64,000 bases of DNA, from the NCBI RefSeq assembly GCF_021155765.1, contig NC_060109.1, forward strand, positions 1,823,001-1,887,000, written 5' to 3'. This DNA is from Diprion similis (taxonomy: Eukaryota > Arthropoda > Insecta > Hymenoptera > Diprionidae). The notes below the pieces were generated by a model that was given only the letters and a program-made list of their open reading frames with translations, ran no database searches and was not told where the DNA came from. Shown piece by piece: positions 1 to 12,900 of the stretch; the first letter of the stretch is position 1, and every line of letters starts with the position of its first letter. A program made the translations under genes and the position numbers.

Positions 1-2139
1 GACAAAAGATTTTTCGGCCAAAAATAATCCAAGGCTAACCCCTTTGCATTTTTGGCGAAAATTTCGACGACTTTGAAAAAAGCTGCAATTGATTCTTTAG
101 GGTACTATTCCGTCGTGATTTTGCGAGAGGAATCGATTAATCGCAGTCCCGATACGCTGCGAGCAACACCTGCAAAGTTACAGCCGAAAAACTGCAGATT
201 TTCATCGTCATTTCTCTGCTGCTGGTCCTAGGCTATTTTTCATGTGTTTTCTGAGTTCCTGGGCGTCGAATTAGTCTAAAAAGCGTCATACGGATCGATT
301 CACAGACAAAAGATTTTTCGGCCAAAAAAAATCCAAGGCTAACCCCTTTGCATTTTTGGCGAAAATTTCGACGACTTTGAAAAGTGCTGCAATTAATTCT
401 TTAGGGTACTATTCCGACGTAATTTTGCGAAAGGAATCGATTAATCGCAGTCCCGAAACGCTGCGAGCAACACCTGCAAAGTTACAGCCGAAAAACTGCA
501 GATTTTCATCGTCATTTCTCTGCTGCTGGTCCTAGGCTATTTTTCATGTGTTTTCTGAGTTCCTGGGCGTCGAATTAGTCTAAAAAGCGTCATACGGACC
601 GATTCCCAGACAAAAGATTTTTCGGCCAAAAATAATCCAAGGCTAACCCCTTTGCATTTTTGGCGAAAATTTCGACGACTTTGAAAAGTGCTGCAATTAA
701 TTCTTTCGGGTACTATTCCGACGTGATTTTGCGAGAGGAATCGATTAATCGCAGTCCCGATACGCTGCGAGCAACACCTGCAATGTTACAGCCGAAAAAC
801 TGCAGATTTTCATCGTCATTTCTCTGCTGCTGGTCCTAGGCTATTTTTCATGTGTTTTCTGAGTTCCTGGGCGTCGAATTAGTCTAAAAAGCGTCATACG
901 GATCGATTCCCAGACAAAAGATTTTTCAGCCAAAAAAAATCCAAGGCTAACCCCGTTGCATTTTTGGCGAAAATTTCGACGACTATGAAAAGTGCTGCAA
1001 TTGATTCTTTAGGGTACTATTCCGACGTGATTTTGCGAGAGGAGTCGATTAATCGCAGTCCCGATACGCTGCGAGCAACACCTGCAAAGTTACAGCCGAA
1101 AAACTGCAGATTTTCATCGTCATTTCTCTGCTGCTGGTCCTAGGCTATTTTTCATGTGTTTTCTGAGTTCCTGGGCGTCGAATTAGTCTAAAAAGCGTCA
1201 TACGGACCGATTCCCAGACAAAAGATTTTTCGGCCAAAAATAATCCAAGGCTAACCCCTTTGCATTTTTGGCGAAAATTTCGACGACTTTGAAAAGTTCT
1301 GCAATTAATTCTTTAGGGTACTATTCCGACGTGATTTTGCGAGAGGAATCGATTAATCGCAGTCCCGATACGCTGCGAGCAACACCTGCAAAGTTACAGC
1401 CGAAAAACTGCAGATTTTCATCGTCATTTCTCTGCTGCTGGTCCTAGGCTATTTTTCATGTGTTTTCTGAGTTCCTGGGCGTCGAATTAGTCTAAAAAGC
1501 GTCATACGGATCGATTCCCAGACAAAAGATTTTTCGGCCAAAAAAAATCCAAGGCTAACCCCTTTGCATTTTTGGCGAAAGTTTCGACGACTTTGAAAAG
1601 TTCTGCAATTAATTCTTTAGGGTACTATTCCGACGTGATTTTGCGAGAGGAATCGATTAATCGCAGTCCCGATACGCTGCGAGCAACACCTGCAAAGTTA
1701 CAGCCGAAAAACTGCAGATTTTCATCGTCATTTCTCTGCTGCTGGTCCGAGGCTATCTTTCATGTGTTTTCTGAGTTCCTGGGCGTCGAATTAGTCTCAA
1801 AAGCGTCATACGGATCGATTCCCAGACAAAAGATTTTTCGGCCAAAAAAAATCCAAGGCTAACCCCTTTGCATTTTTGGCGAAAATTTCGACGACTTTGA
1901 AAAGTTCTGCGATTAATTCTTTAGGGTACTATTCCGACGTGATTTTGCGAGAGGAATCAATTAATCGCAGTCCCGATACGCTGCGAGCAACACCTGCAAA
2001 GTTACAGCCGAAAAACTGCAGATTTTCATCGTCATTTCTCTGCTGCTGGTCCTAGGCTATTTTTCATGTGTTTTCTGAGTTCCTGGGCGTCGAATTAGTC
2101 TAAAAAGCGTCATACGGATCGATTCCCAGACAAAAGATT

Positions 2140-5100
2140 TTTCGGTCAAAAAAAATCCAAGGCTAACCCCTTTGCATTTTTGGCGAAAATTTCGACGACT
2201 TTGAAAAGTTCACCAATTAATTCTTTAGGGTACTATTCCGACGTGATTTTGCGAGAGGAATCGATGAATCGCAGTCCCGATACGCTGCGAGCAACACCTG
2301 CAAAGTTACAGCCGAAAAACTGGAGATTTTCATCGTCATTTCTCTGCTGCTGGTCCTAGGCTATTTTTCATGTGTTTTCTGAGTTCCTGGGCGTCGAATT
2401 AGTCTAAAAAGCGTCATACGGACCGATTCCCAGTCAAAAGATTTTTCGGCCAAAAATAATCCAAGGCTAACCCCTTTGCATTTTTGGCGAAAATTTCGAC
2501 GACTTTGAAAAAAGCTGCAATTAATTCTGTAGGGTTCTATTCCGACGTGATTTTGCGAGAGGAATCGATTAATCGCAGTCCCGATACGCTGCGAGCAACA
2601 CCTGCAAAGTTACAGCCGAAAAACTGCAGATTTCCATCGTCATTTCTCTGCTGCTGGTCCTAGGCTATTTTTCATGTGTTTTCTGAGTTCCTGGGCGTCG
2701 AATTAGTCTAAAAAGCGTCATACGGACCGATTCCCAGACAAAAGATTTTTCGGCCAAAAATAATCCAAGGCTAACCCCTTTGCATTTTTGGCGAAAATTT
2801 TGACGACTTTGAAAAGTGCTGCAATTAATTCTTTAGGGTACTATTCCGACGTGATTTTGCGAGAGGAATCGATTAATCGCAGTCCCGATACGCTGCGAGC
2901 AACACCTGCAAAGTTACAGCCGAAAAACTGCAGATTTTCATCGTCATTTCTCTGCTGCTGGTCCTAGGCTATTTTTCATGTGTTTTCTGAGTTCCTGGGC
3001 GTCGAATTAGTCTAAAAAGCGTCATACGGACCGATTCCTAGACAAAAGATTTTTCGGCCAAAAATAATCCAAGGCTAACCCCTTTGCATTTTTGGCGAAA
3101 ATTTCGATGACTTTGAAAAAAGCTGCAATTGATTCTTTAGGGTACTATTCCGTCGTGATTTTGCGAGAGGAATCGATTAATCGCAGTCCCGATACGCTGC
3201 GAGCAACACCTGCAAAGTTACAGCCGAAAAACTGCAGATTTTCATCGTCATTTCTCTGCTGCTGGTCCTAGGCTATTTTTCATGTGTTTTCTGAGTTCCT
3301 GGGCGTCGAATTAGTCTAAAAAGCGTCATACGGATCGATTCACAGACAAAAGATTTTTCGGCCAAAAAAAATCCAAGGCTAACCCCTTTGCATTTTTGGC
3401 GAAAATTTCGACGACTTTGAAAAGTGCTGCAATTAATTCTTTAGGGTACTATTCCGACGTGATTTTGCGAGAGGAATCGATTAATCGCAGTCCCGATACG
3501 CTGCGAGCAACACCTGCAAAGTTACAGCCGAAAAACTGCAGATTTTCATCGTCATTTCTCTGCTGCTGGTCCTAGGCTATTTTTCATGTGTTTTCTGAGT
3601 TCCTGGGCGTCGAATTAGTCTAAAAAGCGTCATACGGACCGATTCCCAGACAAAAGATTTTTCGGCCAAAAATAATCCAAGGCTAACCCCTTTGCATTTT
3701 TGGCGAAAATTTCGACGACTTTGAAAAAAGCTGCAATTGATTCTTTAGGGTACTATTTCGTCGTGATTTTGCGAGAGGAATCGATTAATCGCAGTCCCGA
3801 TACGCTGCGAGCAACACCTGCATAGTTACAGCCGAAAAACTGCAGATTTTCATCGTCATTTCTCTGCTGCTGGTCCTAGGCTATTTTTCATGTGTTTTCT
3901 GAGTTCCTGGGCGTCGAATTAGTCTAAAAAGCGTCATACGGATCGATTCACAGACAAAAGATTTTTCGGCCAAAAAAAATCCAAGGCTAACCCCTTTGCA
4001 TTTTTGGCGAAAATTTCGACGACTTTGAAAAGTGCTGCAATTAATTCTTTAGGGTACTATTCCGACGTAATTTTGCGAAAGGAATCGATTAATCGCAGTC
4101 CCGAAACGCTGCGAGCAACACCTGCAAAGTTACAGCCGAAAAACTGCAGATTTTCATCGTCATTTCTCTGCTGCTGGTCCTAGGCTATTTTTCATGTGTT
4201 TTCTGAGTTCCTGGGCGTCGAATTAGTCTAAAAAGCGTCATACGGATCGATTCCCAGACAAAAGATTTTTCGGTCAAAAAAAATCCAAGGCTAACCCCTT
4301 TGCATTTTTGGCGAAAATTTCGACGACTTTGAAAAGTTCACCAATTAATTCTTTAGGGTACTATTCCGACGTGATTTTGCGAGAGGAATCGATGAATCGC
4401 AGTCCCGATACGCTGCGAGCAACACCTGCAAAGTTACAGCCGAAAAACTGGAGATTTTCATCGTCATTTCTCTGCTGCTGGTCCTAGGCTATTTTTCATG
4501 TGTTTTCTGAGTTCCTGGGCGTCGAATTAGTCTAAAAAGCGTCATACGGACCGATTCCCAGTCAAAAGATTTTTCGGCCAAAAATAATCCAAGGCTAACC
4601 CCTTTGCATTTTTGGCGAAAATTTCGACGACTTTGAAAAAAGCTGCAATTAATTCTGTAGGGTTCTATTCCGACGTGATTTTGCGAGAGGAATCGATTAA
4701 TCGCAGTCCCGATACGCTGCGAGCAACACCTGCAAAGTTACAGCCGAAAAACTGCAGATTTCCATCGTCATTTCTCTGCTGCTGGTCCTAGGCTATTTTT
4801 CATGTGTTTTCTGAGTTCCTGGGCGTCGAATTAGTCTAAAAAGCGTCATACGGACCGATTCCCAGACAAAAGATTTTTCGGCCAAAAATAATCCAAGGCT
4901 AACCCCTTTGCATTTTTGGCGAAAATTTTGACGACTTTGAAAAGTGCTGCAATTAATTCTTTAGGGTACTATTCCGACGTGATTTTGCGAGAGGAATCGA
5001 TTAATCGCAGTCCCGATACGCTGCGAGCAACACCTGCAAAGTTACAGCCGAAAAACTGCAGATTTTCATCGTCATTTCTCTGCTGCTGGTCCTAGGCTAT

Positions 5101-5990
5101 TTTTCATGTGTTTTCTGAGTTCCTGGGCGTCGAATTAGTCTAAAAAGCGTCATACGGACCGATTCCTAGACAAAAGATTTTTCGGCCAAAAATAATCCAA
5201 GGCTAACCCCTTTGCATTTTTGGCGAAAATTTCGATGACTTTGAAAAAAGCTGCAATCGATTCTTTAGGGTACTATTCCGTCGTGATTTTGCGAGAGGAA
5301 TCGATTAATCGCAGTCCCGATACGCTGCGAGCAACACCTGCAAAGTTACAGCCGAAAAACTGCAGATTTTCATCGTCATTTCTCTGCTGCTGGTCCTAGG
5401 CTATTTTTCATGTGTTTTCTGAGTTCCTGGGCGTCGAATTAGTCTAAAAAGCGTCATACGGATCGATTCACAGACAAAAGATTTTTCGGCCAAAAAAAAT
5501 CCAAGGCTAACCCCTTTGCATTTTTGGCGAAAATTTCGACGACTTTGAAAAGTGCTGCAATTAATTCTTTAGGGTACTATTCCGACGTGATTTTGCGAGA
5601 GGAATCGATTAATCGCAGTCCCGATACGCTGCGAGCAACACCTGCAAAGTTACAGCCGAAAAACTGCAGATTTTCATCGTCATTTCTCTGCTGCTGGTCC
5701 TAGGCTATTTTTCATGTGTTTTCTGAGTTCCTGGGCGTCGAATTAGTCTAAAAAGCGTCATACGGACCGATTCCCAGACAAAAGATTTTTCGGCCAAAAA
5801 TAATCCAAGGCTAACCCCTTTGCATTTTTGGCGAAAATTTCGACGACTTTGAAAAAAGCTGCAATTGATTCTTTAGGGTACTATTTCGTCGTGATTTTGC
5901 GAGAGGAATCGATTAATCGCAGTCCCGATACGCTGCGAGCAACACCTGCATAGTTACAGCCGAAAAACTGCAGATTTTCATCGTCATTCC
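2140..5990 (+). repeat. Seven-monomer block duplication inside the satellite (2128-bp offset)
   Basis: Sequence at about 2140-3860 recurs at about 4268-5988 with an offset of 2128 bp, exactly seven monomers. Shared private variants include GTTCACCAATTAA (2208 and 4336), the CCTAGACAAAAG variant (about 3037 and 5165), TACTATTTCGTCG (about 3750 and 5878) and GCATAGTTACAG (about 3820 and 5948). The two blocks are almost identical, while neighbouring monomers outside them carry different variants. This marks a recent multi-monomer duplication by unequal exchange or a replication-based mechanism. Confidence 0.88.
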
Positions 5991-8900
5991 TCTGCTGCTG
6001 GTCCTAGGCTATTTTTCATGTGTTTTCTGAGTTCCTGGGCGTCAAATTAGTCTAAAAAGCGTCATACGGATCGATTCCCAGACAAAAGATTTTTCGGCCA
6101 AAAAAAATCCAAGGCTAACCCCTTTGCATTTTTGGCGAAAATTTCGACGACTTTGAAAAGTGCCGCAATTAATTCTTCAGGGTACTATTCCGACGTGATT
6201 TTGCGAGAGGAATCGATTAATCGCAGTCCCGATACACTGCGAGCAACACCTGCAAAGTTACAGCTGAAAAAATGCAGATTTTCATCGTCATTTTTCTGCT
6301 GCTGGTCCTAGGCTATTTTTCATGTGTTTTCTGAGTTCCTGGGCGTTGAATTAGTCTGAAAAGCGTCATACGGATCGATTCCCAGACAAAAGATTTTTCG
6401 GCCAAAAAAAATCCAAGGCTAACCCCTTTGCATTTTTGGCGAAAATTTCGACGACTTTGAGAAGTTCTGCAATGAATTCTTTAGGGTACTATTCCGACGT
6501 GATTTTGCGAAAGGAATCGATCAATCGCAGTCCCGATACGCTGCGAGCAACACCTGCAAAGTTGCAGCCGAAAAACTGCAGATTTTCATCGTCATTTTTC
6601 TGCTGCTGGTCCTAGGCTATTTTTCATGTGTTTTCTGAGTTCCTGGGCGTCGAATAAGTCTGAAAAGCGTCATACGGATCGATTCCCAGACAAAAGATTT
6701 TTCGGCTAAAAAAAATCCAAGGCTAACCCCTTCGCATTTTTTGCGAAAATTTCGACGACTTTGAAAAGTTCTGCAATTAATTCTTCAGGGTACTATTCCG
6801 ACGTGATTTTGCGAGAGGAGTCGATTAATCGCAGTCCCGATACGCTGCGAGCAACACCTGCAAAGTTACAGCCGAAAAACTGCATATTTTCATCGTCATT
6901 TCTCTGCTGCTGGTCCTAGGCTATTTTTCATGTGTTTTCTGAGTTTCTGGGCGTCGGATTAGTCTCAAAAGCGTCATACGAACTGATTCCCAGATAAAAG
7001 ATTTTTCGGCCAAAAATAATCCAAGGCTAACCCCTTTGCATTTTTGGCGAAAATTTCGACGACTTTGAAAAAAGCTGCAATTATTTCTTCAGGGTACTAT
7101 TCCGACGTGGTTTTGCGAGAGGAATCGATTAATCGCAGTCCCGATACGCTGCGAGCAACACCTGCAAAGTTACGGCCGAAAAACTGCAGATTTTCATCGT
7201 CATTTCTCTGCTGCTGGTCCTAGGCTATTTTTCATGTGTTTTCTGAGTTCCTGGGCGTCGAATTAGTCTAGAAAGCGTCATACGGACTGATTTCCAGACA
7301 AAAGATTTTTCGGCCAAAAATAATCCAAGGCTAACCCCTTTGCATTTTTGGCGAAAATTTCGACGACTTTGAAAAAAGCTGCAATTAATTCTTTAGGGTA
7401 CTATTCCGACGTGATTTTGCGAGAGGAATCGATTAATCGCAGTCCCGATACGCTGCGAGCAACACCTGCAAAGTTACAGCCGAAAAACTGCAGATTTTCA
7501 TCGTCATTTCTCTGCTGCTGGTCCTAGGCTATTTTTCATGTGTTCTCTGAGTACCTGGGCGTCGAATAAGTCTGAAAAGCGTCATACGGATCGATTCCCG
7601 GACAAAAGATTTTTCGGCCAAAAAAAATCCAAGGCTAACCCCTTTGCGTTTTTGGCGAAAATTTCAACGACTTTGAAAAGTTCTGCAATTAATTCTTTAA
7701 GGTACTATTCCGACGTGATTTTGCGAGAGGAATCGATTAATCGCAGTCCCGATACGCTGCGAGCAACACCTGCAAAGTTACAGCCGAAAACCTGCAGATT
7801 TTCATCGTCATTTCTCTGCTGCTGGTCCTAGGCTATTTTTCATGTGTTTTCTGAGTTCCTGGGCGTCGAATTAGTCTGAAAAGCGTCATACGGATCGATT
7901 CCCAGACAAAAGATTTTTCGGCCAAAAAAAATCCAAGGCTAACCCCTTTGCATTTTTGGCGAAAATTTCGACGACTTTGAAAAGTGCTGCCATTGTCTCT
8001 TTAGGGTACTATTCCGACGTTATTTTGCGAGAGGAATCGATTGATCGCAGTCCTGATACGCTGCGAGCAACACCTGCAAAGTTACAGCCGAAAACCTGCA
8101 GATTTTCATCGTCATTTCTCTGCTGCTGGTCCTAGGCTATTTTTCATGTGTTTTCTGAGTTCCTGGGCGTCGAATTAGTCTAAAAAGCGTCATACGGACT
8201 GATTCCCAGACAAAAGATTTTTCGGCCAAAAATAATCCAAGGCTAACCCCTTTGCATTTTTGGCGAAAATTTCGACGACTTTGAAAAAAGCTGCAATTAA
8301 TTCTTTAGGGTACTATTTCGACGTGATTTTGCAAGAGGAATCGATTAATCGCAGTCCCGATACGCTGCGAGCAACACCTGCAAAGTTACAGCCGAAAAAC
8401 TGCAGATTTTCATCGTCATTTTTCTGCTGCTGGTCCTAGGCTATTTTTCATGTGTTTTCTGAGTTCCTGGGCGTCGAATTAGTCTGAAAAGCGTCATACG
8501 GATCGATTCCCAGACAAAAGATTTTTCGGCCAAAAAAAATCCAAGGCTAACCCCTTTGCATTTTTGGCGAAAATTTCGACGACTTTGAAAAGTTCTGCAA
8601 TTAATTCTTTAGGGTACTATTCCGACGTGATTTTGCGAGAGGAATCGATTAATCGCAGTCCCGATACGCTGCGAGCAACACCTGCAAAGTTACAGCCGAA
8701 AAACTGCAGATTTTCATCGTCATTTTTCTGCTGCTGGTCCTAGGCTATTTTTCATGTGTTTTTTGAGTTCCTGGGCGTTGAATTAGTCTGAAAAGCGTCA
8801 TACGGATCGATTCCCAGACAAAAGATTTTTCGGCCAAAAAAAATCCAAGGCTAACCCCTTTGCATTTTTGGCGAAAATTTCGACGACTTTGAAAAGTTCT

Positions 8901-9989
8901 GCAATTAATTCTTTAGGGTACTATTCCGACGTGATTTTGTGAGAGGAATCGATTAATCGCAGTCCCGATACGCTGCGAGCAACACCTGCAAAGTTACAGC
9001 CGAAAAACTGCAGATTTTCATCGTCATTTTTCTGCTGCTGGTCCTAGGCTATTTTTCATGTGTTCTCTGAGTTCCTGGGCGTCGAATTAGTCTGAAAAGC
9101 GTCATACGGATCGATTCCCAGACAAAAGATTTTTCGGCCAAAAAAAATCCAAGGCTAACCCCTTTGCGTTTTTGGCGAAAATTTCAACGACTTTGAAAAG
9201 TTCTGCAATTAATTCACTAAGGTACTATTCCGACGTGATTTTGCGAGAGGAATCGATTAATCGCAGTCCCGATACGCTGCGAGCAACACCTGCAAAGTTA
9301 CAGCCGAAAAACTGCAGATTTTCATCGTCATTTTTCTGCTGCTGGTCCTAGGCTATTTTTCATGTGTTTACTGAGTTCCTGGGCGTCGAATTAGTCTGAA
9401 AAGCGTCATACGGATCGATTCCCAGACGAAAGATTTTTCGGCCAAAAAAAATCCAAGGCTAACCCCTTTGCATTTTTGGCGAAAATTTCGACGACTTTGA
9501 AAAGTGCTGCCATTAATTCTTTAGGGTACTATTCCGACGTGATTTTGCGAGAGGAATCGATTGATCGCAGTCCTGATACGCTGCGAGCAACACCTGCAAA
9601 GTTACAGCCGAAAACTTGCAGATTTTCATCGTCATTTCTCTGCTGCTGGTCCTAGGCTATTTTTCATGTGTTTTCTGAGTTTCTGGGCGTCGAATTAGTC
9701 TAAAAAGCGTCATACGGACTAATTCCCAGACAAAAGATTTTTCGGCCAAAAATAATCCAAGGCTAACCCCTTTGCATTTTTGGCGAAAATTTCGACGACT
9801 TTGAAAAAAGCTGCAATTAATTCTTTAGGGTACTATTTCGACGTGATTTTGCGAGAGGAATCGATTAATCGCAGTCCCGATACGCTGCGAGCAACACCTG
9901 CCAAGTTACAGCCGAAAAACTGCAGATTTTCATCGTCATTTTTCTGCTGCTGGTCCTAGGCTATTTTTCATGTGTTTTCTGAGTTCCTG

Positions 9990-12900
9990 GGCGTCGAGAT
10001 AGTCTGAAAAGCGTCATACGGATCGATTCCCAGACAAAAGATTTTTCGGCCAAAAAAAATCCAAGGCTAACCCCTTTGCGTTTTTGGCGAAAATTTCAAC
10101 GACTTTGAAAAGTTCTGCAATAAATTCTTTAAGGTACTATTCCGACGTGATTTTGCGAGAGGAATCGATTAATCGCAGTCCTGATACGCTGCGAGCAACA
10201 CCTGCAAAGTTACAGCCGAAAAACTGCAGATTTTCATCGTCATTTCTCTGCTGCTGGTCCTAGGCTATTTTTCATGTGTTTTCTGAGTTCCTGGGCGTCG
10301 AATGAGTCTAAAAAGCGTCATACGGACTGATTCCCAGACAAAAGATTTTTCGGCCAAAAATAATCCAAGGCTAACCCCTTTGCATTTTTGGCGAAAATTT
10401 CGACGACTTTGAAAAAAGCTGCAATTAATTCTTTAGGGTACTATTTCGACGTGATTTTGCGAGAGGAATCGATTAATCGCAGTCCTGATACGCTGCGAGC
10501 AACACCTGCAAAGTTACAGCCGAAAAACTGCAGATTTTCATCGTCATTTCTCTGCTGCTGGTCCTAGGCTATTTTTTATGTGTTTTCTGAGTTCCTGGGC
10601 GTCGAATTAGTTTAGAAAGCGTCATACGGATCGATTCCCAGACAAAAAATTTTTCGGCCAAAAAAAATCCAAGGCTAACCCCTTTGCATTTCTGGCGAAA
10701 ATTTCGACGACTTCGAAAAGTGCTGCAATTATTTCTTTAGGGTACTATTCCGACGTGATTTTGCGAGAGGAATCGATTAATCGCAGTCCCGATACGCTGC
10801 GAGCAACACCTGCAATGTTACAGCCGAAAAACTGCAGATTTTCATCGTCATTTCTCTGCTTCTGGTCCTAGGCTATTTTTCATGTGTTTTCTGAGTTCCT
10901 GGGCGTCGAATTAGTCTAAAAAGAGTCATACGGACTGATTCCCAGACAAAAGATTTTTCGGCCAAAAATAATCCAAGGCTAACCCCTTTGAATTTTTGGC
11001 GAAAATTTCGACGACTTTGAAAAAAGCTGCAATTAATTCTTTAGGGTACTATTCCGACGTGATTTTGCGAGAGGAATCGATTAATCGCAGTCCCGATACG
11101 CTGCGAGCAACACCTGCAAAGTTACAGCCGGAAAACTGCAGATTTTCATCGTCATTTCTCTGCTGCTGGTCCTAGGCTATTTTTCATGTGTTTTCTGAGT
11201 TCCTGGTCGTCGAATGAGTCTAAAAAGCGTCATACGGATCGATTTCCAGACTAAAGATTTTTCGGCCAAAAAAAATCCAAGGCTGACCCCTTTGCATTTT
11301 TGGCGAAAATTTCGACGACTTTGAAAAGTTCTGCAATTAATTCTTTAGAGTACTTTTACGACGTGATTTTGCGAGAGGAATCGATCAATCGCAGTCCCGA
11401 TACGCTGCGAGCAACACCTCCAAAGTGACAGCCGAAAAACTGCAGATTTTCATCGTCATTTTTCTGCTGCTGGTCCTAGGCTATTTTTCATGTGTTCTCT
11501 GAGTTCCTGGGCGTCGGATTAGTTTGAAAAGCGTCATACGGATCGATTCCCAGACAAAAAATTTTTTGGCCAAAAAAAATCCAAGGCTAACCCCTTTGCA
11601 TTTTTGTCGAAAATTTCGACGACTTTGAAAAGTTCTGCAATTAATTCTTTAGGGTACTATTCCGACGTGATTTTGCGAGAGGAATCGATTAATCGCAGTC
11701 CCGATACGCTGCGAGCAACACCTGCAATGTTACAGCCGAAAAACTGCAGATTTTCATCGTCATTTCTCTGCTGCTGGTCCTAGGCTATTTTTCATGTGTT
11801 TTCTGAGTTCCTGGGCGTCGAATTAGTCTAAAAAGAGTCATACGGACTGATTTCCAGACAAAAGATTTTTCAGCCAAAAATAATCCAAGGCTAACCCCTT
11901 CGCATTTTTGGCGAAAATTTTGACGACTTTGAAAAAAGCTGCAATTAATTCTTTAGGGTACTATTCCGACGTGATTTTGCGAGAGGAATCGATTAATCGC
12001 AGTCCCGATACGCTGCGAGCAACACCTGCAAAGTTACAGCCGGAAAACTGCAGATTTTCATCGTCATTTCTCTGCTGCTGGTCCTAGGCTATTTTTCATG
12101 TGTTTTCTGAGTTCCTGGGCGTCGAATTAGTCTGAAAAGCGTCATACGGATCGATTCCCAGACAAAAGATTTTTCGGCCAAAAAAAATCCAAGGCTAACC
12201 CCTTTGCATTTTTGGCGAAAATTTCGACGACTTTGAAAAGTTCTGCAATTAATTCTTTAAGGTACTATTCCGACGTGATTTTGCGGGAGGAATCGATTAA
12301 TCGCAGTCCCGATACGCTGCGAGCAACACCTGCAAAGTTACAGCCGAAAAACTGCAGATTTTCATCGTCATTTTTCTGCTGCTGGTCCTAGGCTATTTTT
12401 CATGTGTTTTCTGGGTTCCTAGGCGTCGAATTAGTCTGAAAAGCGTCATACGGATCGATTTCCAGACTAAAGATTTTTCGGCCAAAAAAAATCCAAGGCT
12501 GACCCCTTTGCATTTTTGGCGAAAATTTCGACGACTTTGAAAAGTTCTGCAATTAATTCTTTAGGGTACTTTTACGACGTGATTTTGCGAGAGGAATCGA
12601 TCAATCGCAGTCCCGATACGCTGCGAGCAACACCTGCAAAGTTACAGCCGAAAAACTGCAGATTTTCATCGTCAATTTTCTGCTGCTGGTCCTAGGCTAT
12701 TTTTCATGTGTTCTCTGAGTTCCTGGGCGTCGAATGAGTCTAAAAAGCGTCATACGGATCGATTTCCAGACTAAAGATTTTTCGGCCAAAAAAAATCCAA
12801 GGCTGACCCCTTTGCATTTTTGGCGAAAATTTCGACGACTTTGAAAAGTTCTGCAATTAATCCTTTAGGGTACTTTACGACGTGATTTTGCGAGAGGAAT

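Noticed and set aside
1-400. Telomeric TTAGG repeats near the left end
   Set aside because: No run of TTAGG or its complement was seen anywhere in the window.
1572-1862. ORFs of 64-97 codons inside the satellite (also 7538, 31388, 31692, 31996)
   Set aside because: They repeat with the 304-bp unit, shift frame each unit, lack conserved starts and owe their existence to single variants. They are artefacts of a homogenised repeat.
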